A DNA stretch of 45,131 nucleotides from Lachnospiraceae bacterium (GCA_029006155.1 JAQXGF010000065.1:1-45131); one strand, 5' to 3'; positions 25,919 through 33,541 are shown, counted from the stretch's first letter. Made by a program: numbers and translations. Notes: generated by a model from the letters alone, not told the origin.

Positions 25919-27163
25919 CTATGCCTCCAGGTGAATCGCTCCTGCTGCCCGGATCTGCATCGGATAGACGTTCTCTGCTCCGACGAATTTCGCGATGTAG
26001 TCCACGTACTCCTGCGTCTTCTTCTGCGGGATGATCGCTACGATGACACCCGCAAATCCACCACCGTGGATGCGGCAGCAGCCATCGCCGACCTTTTTAA
26101 GGAAGTGCTCGGTCAGAGCCAGCGCCAGTGCGACCTTCTGCTCCTTGTAGTCTGCAATCGCATAGCAGTTCTGCAGAAGCTCCCAGGAAGAACGTCCGGA
26201 TTCGTCGAGTACCGCAAGAAGTGTTTTTCCGTCGTTCTTCTCCGCCGCTGCTACTGCACGCTCTACGCGGTCATTTTCATTGAAATAATGGATGGCACGC
26301 AGGATCGCGCGGTCGTTTGCCACCTCTGACTGCACCTTTGCATAGTTCTCCAGAAGCTGATCCATGCTGCAGTCTGCCAGCCAGTTGCCGCCAAGACACC
26401 TTGCGACTGCCTTCATCTCTTCCGGGATCTCGCTGTACTCACGGCTCAAGTCCGCATGTCCCTTTCCGGTATTGACGATCACCATATCGTAGCCAAAGCG
26501 TGCAAAATCGAAATCTACTTTTTCATATTTTACATCGTTTGAGAAATCCAGACGGATCGGTCCGCCGACCGCACAGGCCATCTGATCCATCAGTCCGGAC
26601 GCCTTGTCCCAGAAATGGTTCTCCGCATACTGGCCGATCTTCGCATAGTCCGCATAGCTGATCTTTCCATCATTAAAGAAATAATTGATGATCGAGCAGA
26701 TCAGCATCTCAAACGAAGCAGAAGAGCTGACGCCTGCCGCACTGATAACCTTCGTGGAAACATACGCCTGAAATCCGGAAACAGCAAAGCCTTTCTTTCT
26801 CGCGGCCTCTGCCATGCCTGCCACCAGCGATACGGTACCGCAGTTCTTCGGCACACGCTCCAGTGCAGACAAATCTACAACCACTTTTTTCTGATACCCT
26901 TCACTTACGATCTCAATGATATCCGTGCCATTCGGTGCCGCTGCTCCGATCGTATCCAGACTAATGCTCGCCGCGAGGATCTTTCCTCCGTTGTGGTCTG
27001 TGTGGTTGCCGACGATCTCCGTCCGGCCCGGAGCTGAGAAAAACTCCATCTCCTCTTTTCCAAAAAGCTCTGTAAAATGTCCTGCCAGCGACTCAAAGCG
27101 CGCACGGCTCTCCGCCGTCTCTCCATATACCTGCTGTAAAACAGCTTCCGCCGGTATTCTCAT
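25919..27163 (-). CDS. galK: Galactokinase
   Basis: A 414-aa GHMP-family kinase making galactose-1-phosphate from galactose and ATP. The galactokinase signature GRTEIVGNHTDHNGG is at 46-60. VISAAGVSSSASFEMLI is the glycine/serine-rich ATP motif and CRIHGGGFAGVIVAI the third GHMP motif. The start at 27163 (MRIPAEAV) has AAAGGAG about 10 nt upstream; earlier in-frame codons lack one. It lies upstream of the lacI-sugar operon in the same direction but is separated from it by a terminator. It acts with galT at 7.2-8.7 kb on galactose freed by the GH42 enzyme. Confidence 0.95.
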   Translation of the reverse strand: MRIPAEAVLQQVYGETAESRARFESLAGHFTELFGKEEMEFFSAPGRTEIVGNHTDHNGGKILAASISLDTIGAAAPNGTDIIEIVSEGYQKKVVVDLSALERVPKNCGTVSLVAGMAEAARKKGFAVSGFQAYVSTKVISAAGVSSSASFEMLICSIINYFFNDGKISYADYAKIGQYAENHFWDKASGLMDQMACAVGGPIRLDFSNDVKYEKVDFDFARFGYDMVIVNTGKGHADLSREYSEIPEEMKAVARCLGGNWLADCSMDQLLENYAKVQSEVANDRAILRAIHYFNENDRVERAVAAAEKNDGKTLLAVLDESGRSSWELLQNCYAIADYKEQKVALALALTEHFLKKVGDGCCRIHGGGFAGVIVAIIPQKKTQEYVDYIAKFVGAENVYPMQIRAAGAIHLEA

Positions 27164-27208
27164 AGTTTGAAATCTCCTTTCCCTTCCCAATACAAATTTA
27201 TCCGTTTC

Positions 27209-27237
27209 ATTATAAACGCTTTTTCCCCACTTGAACA
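27209..27237 (-). promoter_or_regulatory. Promoter of galK
   Basis: Minus strand: perfect -10 TATAAT (27209-27214), 17-nt spacer, weak -35 TGTTCA (27232-27237). The AAAAAGCGTTTATAAT overlapping the -10 is only distantly cre-like. Confidence 0.6.
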
Positions 27238-27285
27238 GACAATAATCCTTGTATTTCTATAAATAATTACGCAGACCTTCTGAAA

Positions 27286-27351
27286 GTCAAAGCGGATATT
27301 CACAATCCATCTCTGCACCTCTGCTAATGGGATCTAGCTTCACTACTTGCC
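27286..27351 (+). repeat. Interspersed intergenic repeat, copy D
   Basis: A 66-bp copy with both ends: GTCAAAGCGGATATTCACAA and CTAGCTTCACTACTTGCC. The trailing CTGATTCGGTTAAAT also occurs, on the minus strand, near 11342-11355. Confidence 0.7.
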
Positions 27352-27420
27352 TGATTCGGTTAAATGTCGCACGGCCCACAACAAAGCCGCAGAGAGTCCT
27401 GCCGAAATACAGCAATCATA

Positions 27421-29103
27421 TTACTTCCTCATCAGCTGCTCATAGGTCACGCCATATTTTTGTGCAATGTCCCGCGCATAGGACAGGCCCACCGGCTGTC
27501 CGACCCGCACACGGTACGAGCGTTTTCCGTCTTCCGCCTCTGCGACCAGGCTCGAGACAAGGCTGTCACCACTGCCCTCTGCGTTCAGTTTGTCCAGCTC
27601 CCGCGCCAGCTTATGCATATGTGTATTATAGACCGTCCGCGCGCCGAGGTCCCGCAGTGCACGCACCGCGTCATAGGCGATATAAAATCCTTCCTCAAAG
27701 GAAGTCGTCGAGAAGGACTCATTTAATAAAAACAGGCTCTCCGGCCCTGCCGCCAGAAAAATATCCCGAAACCGTTTCGACTCCTCGCCAAGCCGTCCCA
27801 GATCCATCGTCTTATTCTCATCTGCCGGAAAATGTGTGAAAATACAGTCCGCCGGGCTGAACGCGAATCGCTCAGCCGGTGCATAAATCCCGCCGTGCGC
27901 CATGACAAACGCGATGCCGACCGCCTGCGTAATCGTCGTCTTGCCGCCCCGGTTCGCGCCTGTCAGGATGTAGATCCGGTGCTCCCGGTCAAAGTCAAGA
28001 TCATTCGTCACAATCGCAGACGGTTCTTCCTTTGTCAGCTTCAGGTTGTAAATGCCCTTCGCGCGCATTTCCCGTGTCTCTGCCGGAAGCACTTCCGGCT
28101 TGCAGAAGGTATAGCCCTTTGCCTGCAGCTTCTCGATATACTCCGCCCAGCGGATATAGTAGGTCAGCTCCGGAATCAGCCCGGCGATGACCTGCGTGCT
28201 CACATTGACATGCCGGGAGAGGATCTGTTTGAGCTTGCGCACGGTACCGGAGAGCATCGCGGTCGCCGCCCGGTCAAGTGTATGCATCACGTCATCCGCC
28301 CGTGCATCTGCCGTCGGTGTCACAAGTCCGGCCACCGGATGGTTGGCACGGAACATCGTATCCGCAGTCTTCTCCAGTCCCGCCGTGCTCACGCCACTTC
28401 CGCCGGTACGGAAGCTGTATTTCTGTTTCCATTCCGTATCCTTTTGCAGCTCGTCTCCCCGGTTCAGAAAATCGCAGAAGTTGGAAATGATTCCGGATTT
28501 GGTAAAATACTTGCTGTTGATCGAGACGATTCCGATCCCGTTTGGCTCAAAGCGGTTGTTCAGGTTTATGCCAAGCGTCACGCTTTTGATGTCGGACGCA
28601 TCCGTCTTCAGCCCCGCAATGTCTTTTTGCAGTTCCGAAAAGCCATTGTCCTCATACAGATTTTTTACATATTCCTTCAGGGCAAGCAGCCCGGCTGAAT
28701 GGATCTCCTTTTCATTCAGTGACTGATAGATCGACTGCACACACTGAATATACTCGTCCATCTCATCCAGCCGGTGTACCAGCTCCCAGATACCGGATGC
28801 ATCCGACTCCTTTGTAAAGCTTCCGTATGTCTTTAAAAAATCAACCCGATCCAGCAGATCGTGCAGTTCTCCCCGAAGTGCCGGATACTTTAAAATATCC
28901 TCAAATACATCACAGCGGTACCGGATGACCTCCGGCTTCGCAGAAATCTGCGACAAAATCCGGCGGATCAGATTCCGCTCCGCCTCCATCTGGGACAGTC
29001 CCTGACAGATCGTCTCAAATGAAAGGTCATGCACCGTCTCCTCCGGCAGCTGGTGATACTCCGGCTCCACATCCGCCGGGTGCAGCAGACTTAATTTATC
29101 CAT
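27421..29103 (-). CDS. MutS-family ATPase (short MutS-like protein)
   Basis: A 560-aa protein made of a helical core/lever region and a C-terminal MutS-type ABC ATPase, without the N-terminal mismatch-recognition domain of MutS1. The Walker A is GANRGGKTT, where true MutS has GPNMGGKST. Walker B is ESLFLLNESFSTTSFEEGFY, with Asn in the usual Asp position before the Glu, and TVYNTHMHKLARELD contains the switch His. The length and these changes place it in the poorly characterised short MutS relatives of Firmicutes, not in replication mismatch repair. The start at 29103 is near GGAGGGATTTACC. It appears monocistronic. Confidence 0.82.
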   Translation of the reverse strand: MDKLSLLHPADVEPEYHQLPEETVHDLSFETICQGLSQMEAERNLIRRILSQISAKPEVIRYRCDVFEDILKYPALRGELHDLLDRVDFLKTYGSFTKESDASGIWELVHRLDEMDEYIQCVQSIYQSLNEKEIHSAGLLALKEYVKNLYEDNGFSELQKDIAGLKTDASDIKSVTLGINLNNRFEPNGIGIVSINSKYFTKSGIISNFCDFLNRGDELQKDTEWKQKYSFRTGGSGVSTAGLEKTADTMFRANHPVAGLVTPTADARADDVMHTLDRAATAMLSGTVRKLKQILSRHVNVSTQVIAGLIPELTYYIRWAEYIEKLQAKGYTFCKPEVLPAETREMRAKGIYNLKLTKEEPSAIVTNDLDFDREHRIYILTGANRGGKTTITQAVGIAFVMAHGGIYAPAERFAFSPADCIFTHFPADENKTMDLGRLGEESKRFRDIFLAAGPESLFLLNESFSTTSFEEGFYIAYDAVRALRDLGARTVYNTHMHKLARELDKLNAEGSGDSLVSSLVAEAEDGKRSYRVRVGQPVGLSYARDIAQKYGVTYEQLMRK

Positions 29104-29136
29104 GGTAAATCCCTCCTGTGTGATATATCAACCTGA

Positions 29137-29180
29137 GTCAAGCAGATATTCGCAATCACTCCCTGCAGCCCATCCCCGGG
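29137..29180 (+). repeat. Interspersed intergenic repeat, copy E
   Basis: Starts GTCAAGCAGATATTCGCAAT, then CACTCCCTGCAGCCCATCCC; the right end is lost. Between this copy and 29340 (about 160 bp) I see no other defined element. Confidence 0.6.
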
Positions 29181-29346
29181 ATACCAGCCTCCTTATTACT
29201 CTTCGCAATGGAAAAACAGGCAGGTTATTTGCTGTATGACAGCAGGCCCGTACACCAGTCATAACGGATACACCTGCTTTGCGCGCTGTAGGCTCAGTAA
29301 ATACAGTATATCATGAAGCCGACAGAACATCATCAAAAAATTTTTC

Positions 29347-29362
29347 TGTGAATTTTTTCACA
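29347..29362. promoter_or_regulatory. CRP/FNR-type site upstream of the methyltransferase pair
   Basis: TGTGA-ATTTTT-TCACA is an exact TGTGA-N6-TCACA palindrome. Its centre is about 72 bp upstream of the predicted transcription start near 29427, a helical position typical of class I activation by CRP/FNR-family proteins. No such regulator gene is in the window. Confidence 0.5.
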
Positions 29363-29374
29363 ATTTTGTCAGAA

Positions 29375-29420
29375 ATATCCCCCGGGGGAGCTTGTCTGGC
29401 TCTTTCAAGTCTGATATCCT
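29375..29420 (+). promoter_or_regulatory. Promoter of the methyltransferase pair with CCCC-GG operator
   Basis: The motif ATATCCCCCGGGGGAGCTTG (29375-29394) runs into -35 TTGTCT (29392-29397), then 17 nt to -10 TATCCT (29415-29420). TCCCCCGGGGGA is a perfect palindrome. The same motif abuts the -35 of three other promoters in this region. Confidence 0.65.
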
Positions 29421-29426
29421 GTAACT

Positions 29427-29600
29427 CCGGGTAATCGAAAATCCAACGATCGGTAACTGAGTATCCAACCAGAAACACTGCAAGAAGCAGAGTATTGTGG
29501 CCCATGCCGGCGCCACGGCAGAGCTGCCGGGATGGGCTGCATAATGGAATGGGATCACATGGTTACCTGACTCATTACCTGTGAGAATAACAAACAAGGC
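29427..29600 (+). ncRNA. Structured 5' leader of the methyltransferase pair (candidate riboswitch)
   Basis: About 180 nt lie between the predicted start near 29427 and the ATG. Helices seen: ATCG/CGAT hairpin (29434-29450); P1 GGTAA(C)TGAGT (29452-29462) with ACTCATTACC (29570-29579); P2 AACCA (29467-29471) with TGGTT (29560-29564); hairpin CTGC-AAGAA-GCAG (29478-29490); TGTG (29496-29499) with CACA (29556-29559); GCCCAT (29500-29505) with ATGGGC (29532-29537), enclosing a GGCA/TGCC hairpin. The nested, branched layout with unpaired GC-poor joints resembles a riboswitch aptamer. I cannot match it to a known class; the Moco, cobalamin and tungsten-related families are the ones to compare. Confidence 0.5.
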
Positions 29601-29610
29601 AGGAACATAA

Positions 29611-30369
29611 ATGGAAGGACAACTCAAGGAACTGGAACAATACTGGACCAGCCGTGCGGAAGGCTACTCAATGGTCAATCAGGAGGAGCTCGCCGGTGAG
29701 CAGCGGCAAAAATGGCTGCATTATTTACAGACACATTTCCCCAAAAAAGCACCGGAACAGCTCTCCGTGCTTGACATCGGTACCGGCCCGGGATTTTTTT
29801 CGATCATTCTCGCAGAAGCCGGATATCAGGTAACTGCGGTCGATTATACCGAAGAAATGCTGAAGCAGGCCCGTAAGAATGCAGGTGCTCTGGCTGAGCA
29901 GATCACATGGCTCCGGATGGACGCACAGCACCTCGATTTTCCGGACAGCCAGTTCGATATTATCGTCACACGGAATCTCACCTGGAATCTGGATGATCCA
30001 CAAAAAGCTTATCAGGAATGGCACCGCGTACTGAAAGACGGCGGAACCCTTCTGAATTTTGATGCAAACTGGTACGGCTATCTGTTTGATGAGGAAAAGC
30101 GGCTTGCCTATGAAGCGGATCGGGCGAACGTGGCAAAGCTCTCTCTGGAAGATCAGTACACCTGTACCGACATTGATGCGATGGAAGCTCTGGCAAAAAA
30201 TATGCCACTCTCCAATACGCTGCGCCCGGAATGGGACCGGCGGGTTCTGACCAAGCTTGGATTTTCAGACATTCAGATTGAAGAAGACATGGGCAATCAG
30301 GTCTACAGCTTTATGGAAAGGATGAATTATGCCGCTACGCCGCTCTTCTGCGTGCAGGCATATAAGTAG
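29611..30369 (+). CDS. Class I SAM-dependent methyltransferase (paralogue 1)
   Basis: A 252-aa soluble methyltransferase. The N-terminal YWTSRAEGYS box (11-20) precedes SAM motif I LDIGTGPGFF (54-63), acidic Asp78 in TAVDYTEEML, and the RNLTWNLDDPQKAYQEWHRV block followed by LLNFDANWYG. The same unusual boxes (YW..R, RN.TW.L..P..AY, LNFDA) are in the two other methyltransferases of this window, so the three share one substrate class. The start follows an AGGAA site by 6 nt and a folded 180-nt leader. The next paralogue begins 4 nt after its stop. The target is unknown; generic UbiE/Methyltransf_11 labels say little. Confidence 0.85.
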   Translation: MEGQLKELEQYWTSRAEGYSMVNQEELAGEQRQKWLHYLQTHFPKKAPEQLSVLDIGTGPGFFSIILAEAGYQVTAVDYTEEMLKQARKNAGALAEQITWLRMDAQHLDFPDSQFDIIVTRNLTWNLDDPQKAYQEWHRVLKDGGTLLNFDANWYGYLFDEEKRLAYEADRANVAKLSLEDQYTCTDIDAMEALAKNMPLSNTLRPEWDRRVLTKLGFSDIQIEEDMGNQVYSFMERMNYAATPLFCVQAYK

Positions 30370-30373
30370 AATT

Positions 30374-31132
30374 ATGGAATTTAAAGAAACCTACCACCCG
30401 GAAGCCGGGGAAATCAAAAATCGAATTGTAAACTACTGGACGAAGCGCAGCCACGAATTCAGTGACCTGCGCGAACGGGAACAGGCATCCGAGACCGGCC
30501 ATGCATGGCTTACGGAAATCCTGCGCCATCTCCCGGAAGATCGCTCCCTGAACATCCTTGATGTCGGCTGTGGCACCGGGATGTTTGCCCTGATGCTCTC
30601 TGAACTCGGCCACCATGCAACTGGCATTGATCTGACCGGGCATATGGTCTGTCATGCACAGGACCTCGCAAAAAAGCATCACTCCACGGCCCAGTTTTTC
30701 TGCATGGATGCGGAGAACCCGGACTTCCCGGATCAGACTTTTGATGTCGTCCTGACCCGGAATCTGACCTGGACGCTTCCGCACCCGGATCAGGCATATC
30801 GTCAGTGGTTCCGTATTTTAAAGAGCGGCGGTATCCTTCTGAACTTCGACGCCGACTACGGCCACGATCCGTGCAATAAGGACAGCTCCGCACTGCCGGC
30901 CTCGCACGCACACCGCACGATGGCACAGGAAATGCTGAACGAGTGTGAAACCATCAAGGGGCAGCTCTCCATCAGCCAGCAATCACGCCCGGCGTGGGAT
31001 CAGGCACTGCTTCAGGAAATCGGCTACACAGATATTTCCATTGATACGGAGCTTTCCTCCCGCATTTACAGAGACTGCAATGAATTTTATAATCCGACAC
31101 CGATGTTCGCGATCTGCGCGCAGAGGCCGTAA
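30374..31132 (+). CDS. Class I SAM-dependent methyltransferase (paralogue 2)
   Basis: A 252-aa homologue of the preceding gene, tandem and 4 nt apart. Boxes in order: YWTKRSHEFSDLRERE, SAM motif I LDVGCGTGMFALML, acidic Asp in TGIDLTGHM, RNLTWTLPHPDQAYRQWFRI, LLNFDADYGHD and the C-terminal YNPTPMFAIC. The start at 30374 (MEFKETYHPE) is chosen over an upstream in-frame ATG that lies inside paralogue 1. A strong bidirectional terminator follows, so the transcript is leader plus two methyltransferases. Retained duplicates point to two related methylations or a heterodimer; this is inference. Confidence 0.85.
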   Translation: MEFKETYHPEAGEIKNRIVNYWTKRSHEFSDLREREQASETGHAWLTEILRHLPEDRSLNILDVGCGTGMFALMLSELGHHATGIDLTGHMVCHAQDLAKKHHSTAQFFCMDAENPDFPDQTFDVVLTRNLTWTLPHPDQAYRQWFRILKSGGILLNFDADYGHDPCNKDSSALPASHAHRTMAQEMLNECETIKGQLSISQQSRPAWDQALLQEIGYTDISIDTELSSRIYRDCNEFYNPTPMFAICAQRP

Positions 31133-31152
31133 GTAAAAACACCATAGCAGTA

Positions 31153-31210
31153 AAAAGGCTCTGCAGGCCAGATGAGAGAAATCTCAACTTCCAGACCAGC
31201 AGGGCCTTTT
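31153..31210. terminator. Bidirectional terminator after the methyltransferase pair
   Basis: AAAAGGCTCTGC (31153-31164) pairs with GCAGGGCCTTTT (31199-31210) with one G-T pair; inner pairing is also possible. It separates the plus-strand pair from the convergent Rpn remnant. Confidence 0.85.
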
Positions 31211-31224
31211 ATGAATCTACTCCA

Positions 31225-31620
31225 CTACTTGCTTACGCTTTCATCCAGCCATTTCTGAACTTCCCGCACGCTGAGCCTGACCGCCTTCGCGATCTTTTCA
31301 ACTGGAAGCCCCATCTCTGCAAGTGAAAGAACGGTTTCCCTTTTCCCCTGTTCTATCCCTTTCTCGATTCCATTCTCAATACCTTCACTATAAATTTGCT
31401 CCATCTCATGACACATAAACGCTACTCCCTTCTGTGTTTCTTTCAGCTCATATACTCGATCTGCCAGAATGCTGCTGTACATATCACCTGCATTTTTACA
31501 ATGTAAGTCATGCATCAACCTTCCCAGTTCTGTGTCATCCTGCCTTTTCGAATTTACATAGATAATATGCGCTTCATCCTGAAAGCTTTCGCTGATCTCG
31601 TGAATTAAAAACTTTATCCT
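31225..31620 (-). pseudogene. Rpn-family nuclease/transposase, C-terminal remnant
   Basis: About 130 codons are open, beginning RIKFLIHEISESFQDEAHII and ending KWLDESVSK. IIYVNSKRQDDTELGRLMHD, LHCKNAGDMYSSILADRV and the EGIENGIEKGIEQGKRE heptad tail are characteristic of the C-terminal part of PD-(D/E)XK 'recombination-promoting nuclease' proteins. The catalytic N-terminal domain (about 170 residues) is absent. The open frame runs straight into the right end of the TnpB element, which therefore cut the gene. The missing part is not found on the other side of the element, so further rearrangement occurred. Confidence 0.75.
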
Positions 31621-31779
31621 CACACGACTGAAGTCGCGTGCTTCCAGACGCTTTAGGCGTCAGACTAAATATCGGCGGATACGCCTGTAACTTAGGAACG
31701 CGCAGTTATGCACAGTTTTCCATGCCGGATACGGCAGGTTCCCACATAACAGGTAGTCCGCTGTATATCTGCCTGCATT
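31621..31779 (-). ncRNA. Predicted omega RNA (reRNA) of the TnpB element
   Basis: In tnpB elements the guide RNA scaffold is formed by the tnpB 3' end and the right end, with the guide taken from DNA just outside that end. Here about 160 nt follow the tnpB stop, containing several hairpins (GGCG-GATA-CGCC; GACGC/GCGTC; CGACT/AGTCG). The guide would start near 31620 and read into the Rpn remnant. Confidence 0.55.
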
Positions 31780-33107
31780 TATGCAGCTTTTAAGGATTCC
31801 ATCTGTATATGAAGTTCTTTTAAATCCGCATAAACACATGAGGTTCTACGCTTTACTGAAGGGACTTTTGCCTCCAGCAAAGACCTTTCCGTTGCCGGTA
31901 AGGGTTTTAATCGTTCCCGGATAAAATATCTTGCACCAATATTATACGATGCTGACAGGTCGCAATTGTATCTTTTCCCGGTTCGGAACGTACAGAGGCT
32001 GTGGTTTTTCGGGTCACGGGATACCGCCCCGGATCCATCATACGCAAACCTGCTGGTATTCCATGCACAGACACGGGAGATGCGCATCCCTTTTCTATGG
32101 GCCTTGTGCCCACAACATTTCTGGATATCCTGCTTTCTCCACAGGTGCAGCTTCTGTTTCTTTTTCCCGGATATCTTCCCGTGCATTTCCAGATACTCAA
32201 ATACGATCAGATCTGTATGGTTTTCCTCTGCATATCTTACGATTGCCCCTGCAATCTTCCTGCCCAGTTCTATGTTCAGGCGTTTCGTATATGCCCATCT
32301 TCCCCGTGACTGTGCAGAACCGTGCACCCTCTGAAACCTCCGGATCCGTCCCAGCGTGCGGTACATCCGGTCTTTTTCACTGGGGAAACTGATAAATTTT
32401 ATCCCCAGGACAGTTCCGTCTGACTGCATGATGGTACAGACCGCATCGGTATTAACCCCTAAGTCCACGCTGCAGATCACCTGCTCTGTTACCGGTGTCT
32501 TTGTAAGTTTTATTTCTTCCATATAGGAAAAGCGCAGGAAATATTTACGGTGTCTTCTTTCCAGCGTCGGGGCAGAAGCCTTTCTCCCATGCCAGTTCTT
32601 ACGCAGGTATTCCATATCCGTATGGCTTAACCGTACACAAAACCATTTCCAGTCATGGCCATCGTACAGTTTCAGATATGCCTCATCTTTCCCATCTGTT
32701 CCTTCCCGGTACATCACATCACGGTAAAATACCGGCATGGCATGGTTTTCATATACAAGCCGTGGCCTCCCGCTTTTTTCACCGGCCTTTTCCCACAGCC
32801 CCATACGGGATTCATAAGAAGATACGCTCCCCAGTGCATGCTGGATCGCTGCCCTTCTCAGATAGGATGGCATCTTTGGAAAACGGAAATCAAAATCAAA
32901 ATGTGCTACATTCTTTTTTGTCGTATGCACCAGATGTTCCGCGGCATTAAACCGCCTCTTTGCATCTGAGATCCCTGCCAGTTCCGGCCACACCTTCCCA
33001 TACCGTTCGGTCAGGTAACGAACCGCTGACCGGTAGATCTCCAGCGTCTGGCGGAGCGGGATATTCTGTTTTTGTAATTCTACGCCATAGCTAGATACTG
33101 TCTGCAT
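31779..33107 (-). CDS. tnpB: TnpB-type RNA-guided nuclease with degenerate zinc ribbon
   Basis: A 442-aa TnpB/Fanzor-like protein. The three RuvC acidic residues appear intact: Asp215 in CSVDLGVNTDAVC, Glu304 in LIVFEYLEM, Asp383 in NCDLSASYNIGARYF. The zinc ribbon normally set between the last two (CPxCG ... CxxCG) is lost: the first pair reads TSRFAYDGSG and only Cys372 and Cys382 remain in place. The start at 33107 (MQTVSSYG) has AGGTGG 5 nt upstream. No tnpA accompanies it. Intact catalytic residues argue against a nuclease-dead regulator (TldR-type). Activity without the ribbon is uncertain. Confidence 0.85.
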   Translation of the reverse strand: MQTVSSYGVELQKQNIPLRQTLEIYRSAVRYLTERYGKVWPELAGISDAKRRFNAAEHLVHTTKKNVAHFDFDFRFPKMPSYLRRAAIQHALGSVSSYESRMGLWEKAGEKSGRPRLVYENHAMPVFYRDVMYREGTDGKDEAYLKLYDGHDWKWFCVRLSHTDMEYLRKNWHGRKASAPTLERRHRKYFLRFSYMEEIKLTKTPVTEQVICSVDLGVNTDAVCTIMQSDGTVLGIKFISFPSEKDRMYRTLGRIRRFQRVHGSAQSRGRWAYTKRLNIELGRKIAGAIVRYAEENHTDLIVFEYLEMHGKISGKKKQKLHLWRKQDIQKCCGHKAHRKGMRISRVCAWNTSRFAYDGSGAVSRDPKNHSLCTFRTGKRYNCDLSASYNIGARYFIRERLKPLPATERSLLEAKVPSVKRRTSCVYADLKELHIQMESLKAA

Positions 33108-33541
33108 CTTTTCCACCTTCCAAATAATGCTAATTTTCCTTTCTTTTTCGATAGAAATAATTTTCTGATAATACAATAACATATGTACGCAGAAAAAGCA
33201 AACATTTGTTCTCTTTTCATCAAAATTGCGCGTCTAACTCATCACTAAAGTAACGAGAATGCGACGCGCAGTTATTCATAAGTTCCCCCTTCTGCCGCCA
33301 CCTTTCTGCTGCTTCATCCCCATCGGCCCCCCAAAATGCCCCATCACCTGCATCTGGATATTTGGCTGTATATCAACAGGTCCGTACACTAGCTTCTGTG
33401 GTCGTCACTTTTCTAAGCATAACAGACCTGCATCCGTGGAATAAGCCCTGCCAGGGGATATCGCGGCATTCCATTTTTTCATAGATCTAGCTGTTTTCTG
33501 CATAGACCAGGCTTATTCTCCTTTTTTGTCCTTCACCACTT
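33108..33541. other. Gap between tnpB and methyltransferase 3
   Basis: Holds the left end of the IS (to about 33285), the orphan promoter (33416-33461) and its conserved upstream segment (to about 33520). Between 33288 and 33412 a G-rich open frame reads QMQVMGHFGGPMGMK on the minus strand; I cannot support it as a gene. Confidence 0.5.
33416..33461 (-). promoter_or_regulatory. Orphan promoter with CCCC-GG operator, facing the TnpB element
   Basis: Minus strand: motif ATATCCCCTGGCAGGGCTT (33443-33461), -35 TTATTC (33439-33444), 17-nt spacer, -10 TATGCT (33416-33421). The 77 bp including and upstream of the motif are about 83% identical, without gaps, to the segment in front of the importer operon. 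No intact gene follows; transcription would run into the left end of the IS. Confidence 0.55.

Larger units (their letters stand above)
31621..33285 (-). mobile_element. IS200/IS605-type element carrying tnpB only
   Basis: The right end (31621-31661) has two stem-loops on the minus strand: GACGC-CTAAA-GCGTC, then a CGACT/AGTCG hairpin within GCACGCGACTTCAGTCGTG, as in many tnpB elements. The left end has a GCGCGTC/GACGCGC inverted repeat (33228-33234 with 33263-33269). ATAACTGCGCGT (minus strand) occurs near both ends (33264-33275 and 31698-31709). No tnpA is present, so movement would need a transposase in trans. The exact left tip is uncertain by some tens of bases. Confidence 0.75.

Noticed and set aside
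27209..27224. CcpA cre site over the galK -10
   Set aside because: At least three mismatches to the cre consensus.
29375..29610. Cobalamin riboswitch before the methyltransferases
   Set aside because: AGTCTGATATCCTG is vaguely like the B12 box, but it lies in the promoter spacer/-10 and the other core elements of that riboswitch are not in the right order.
33276..33405. G-rich short ORF containing QMQVMGHFGGPMGMK next to the IS left end
   Set aside because: No ribosome site, no recognisable family, and it ends at the IS; possibly a gene fragment but not supportable.
33443..33461. Sigma-54 promoter (TGGCAGGGCTTAT)
   Set aside because: The GG and GC dinucleotides are not at the required -24/-12 spacing, and sigma-A hexamers fit better.
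33443..33524. The repeated 77-bp segment as a riboswitch leader
   Set aside because: A promoter lies downstream of it in both copies, so it is upstream DNA of the transcript; a hairpin in it may be incidental. An operator role is favoured.
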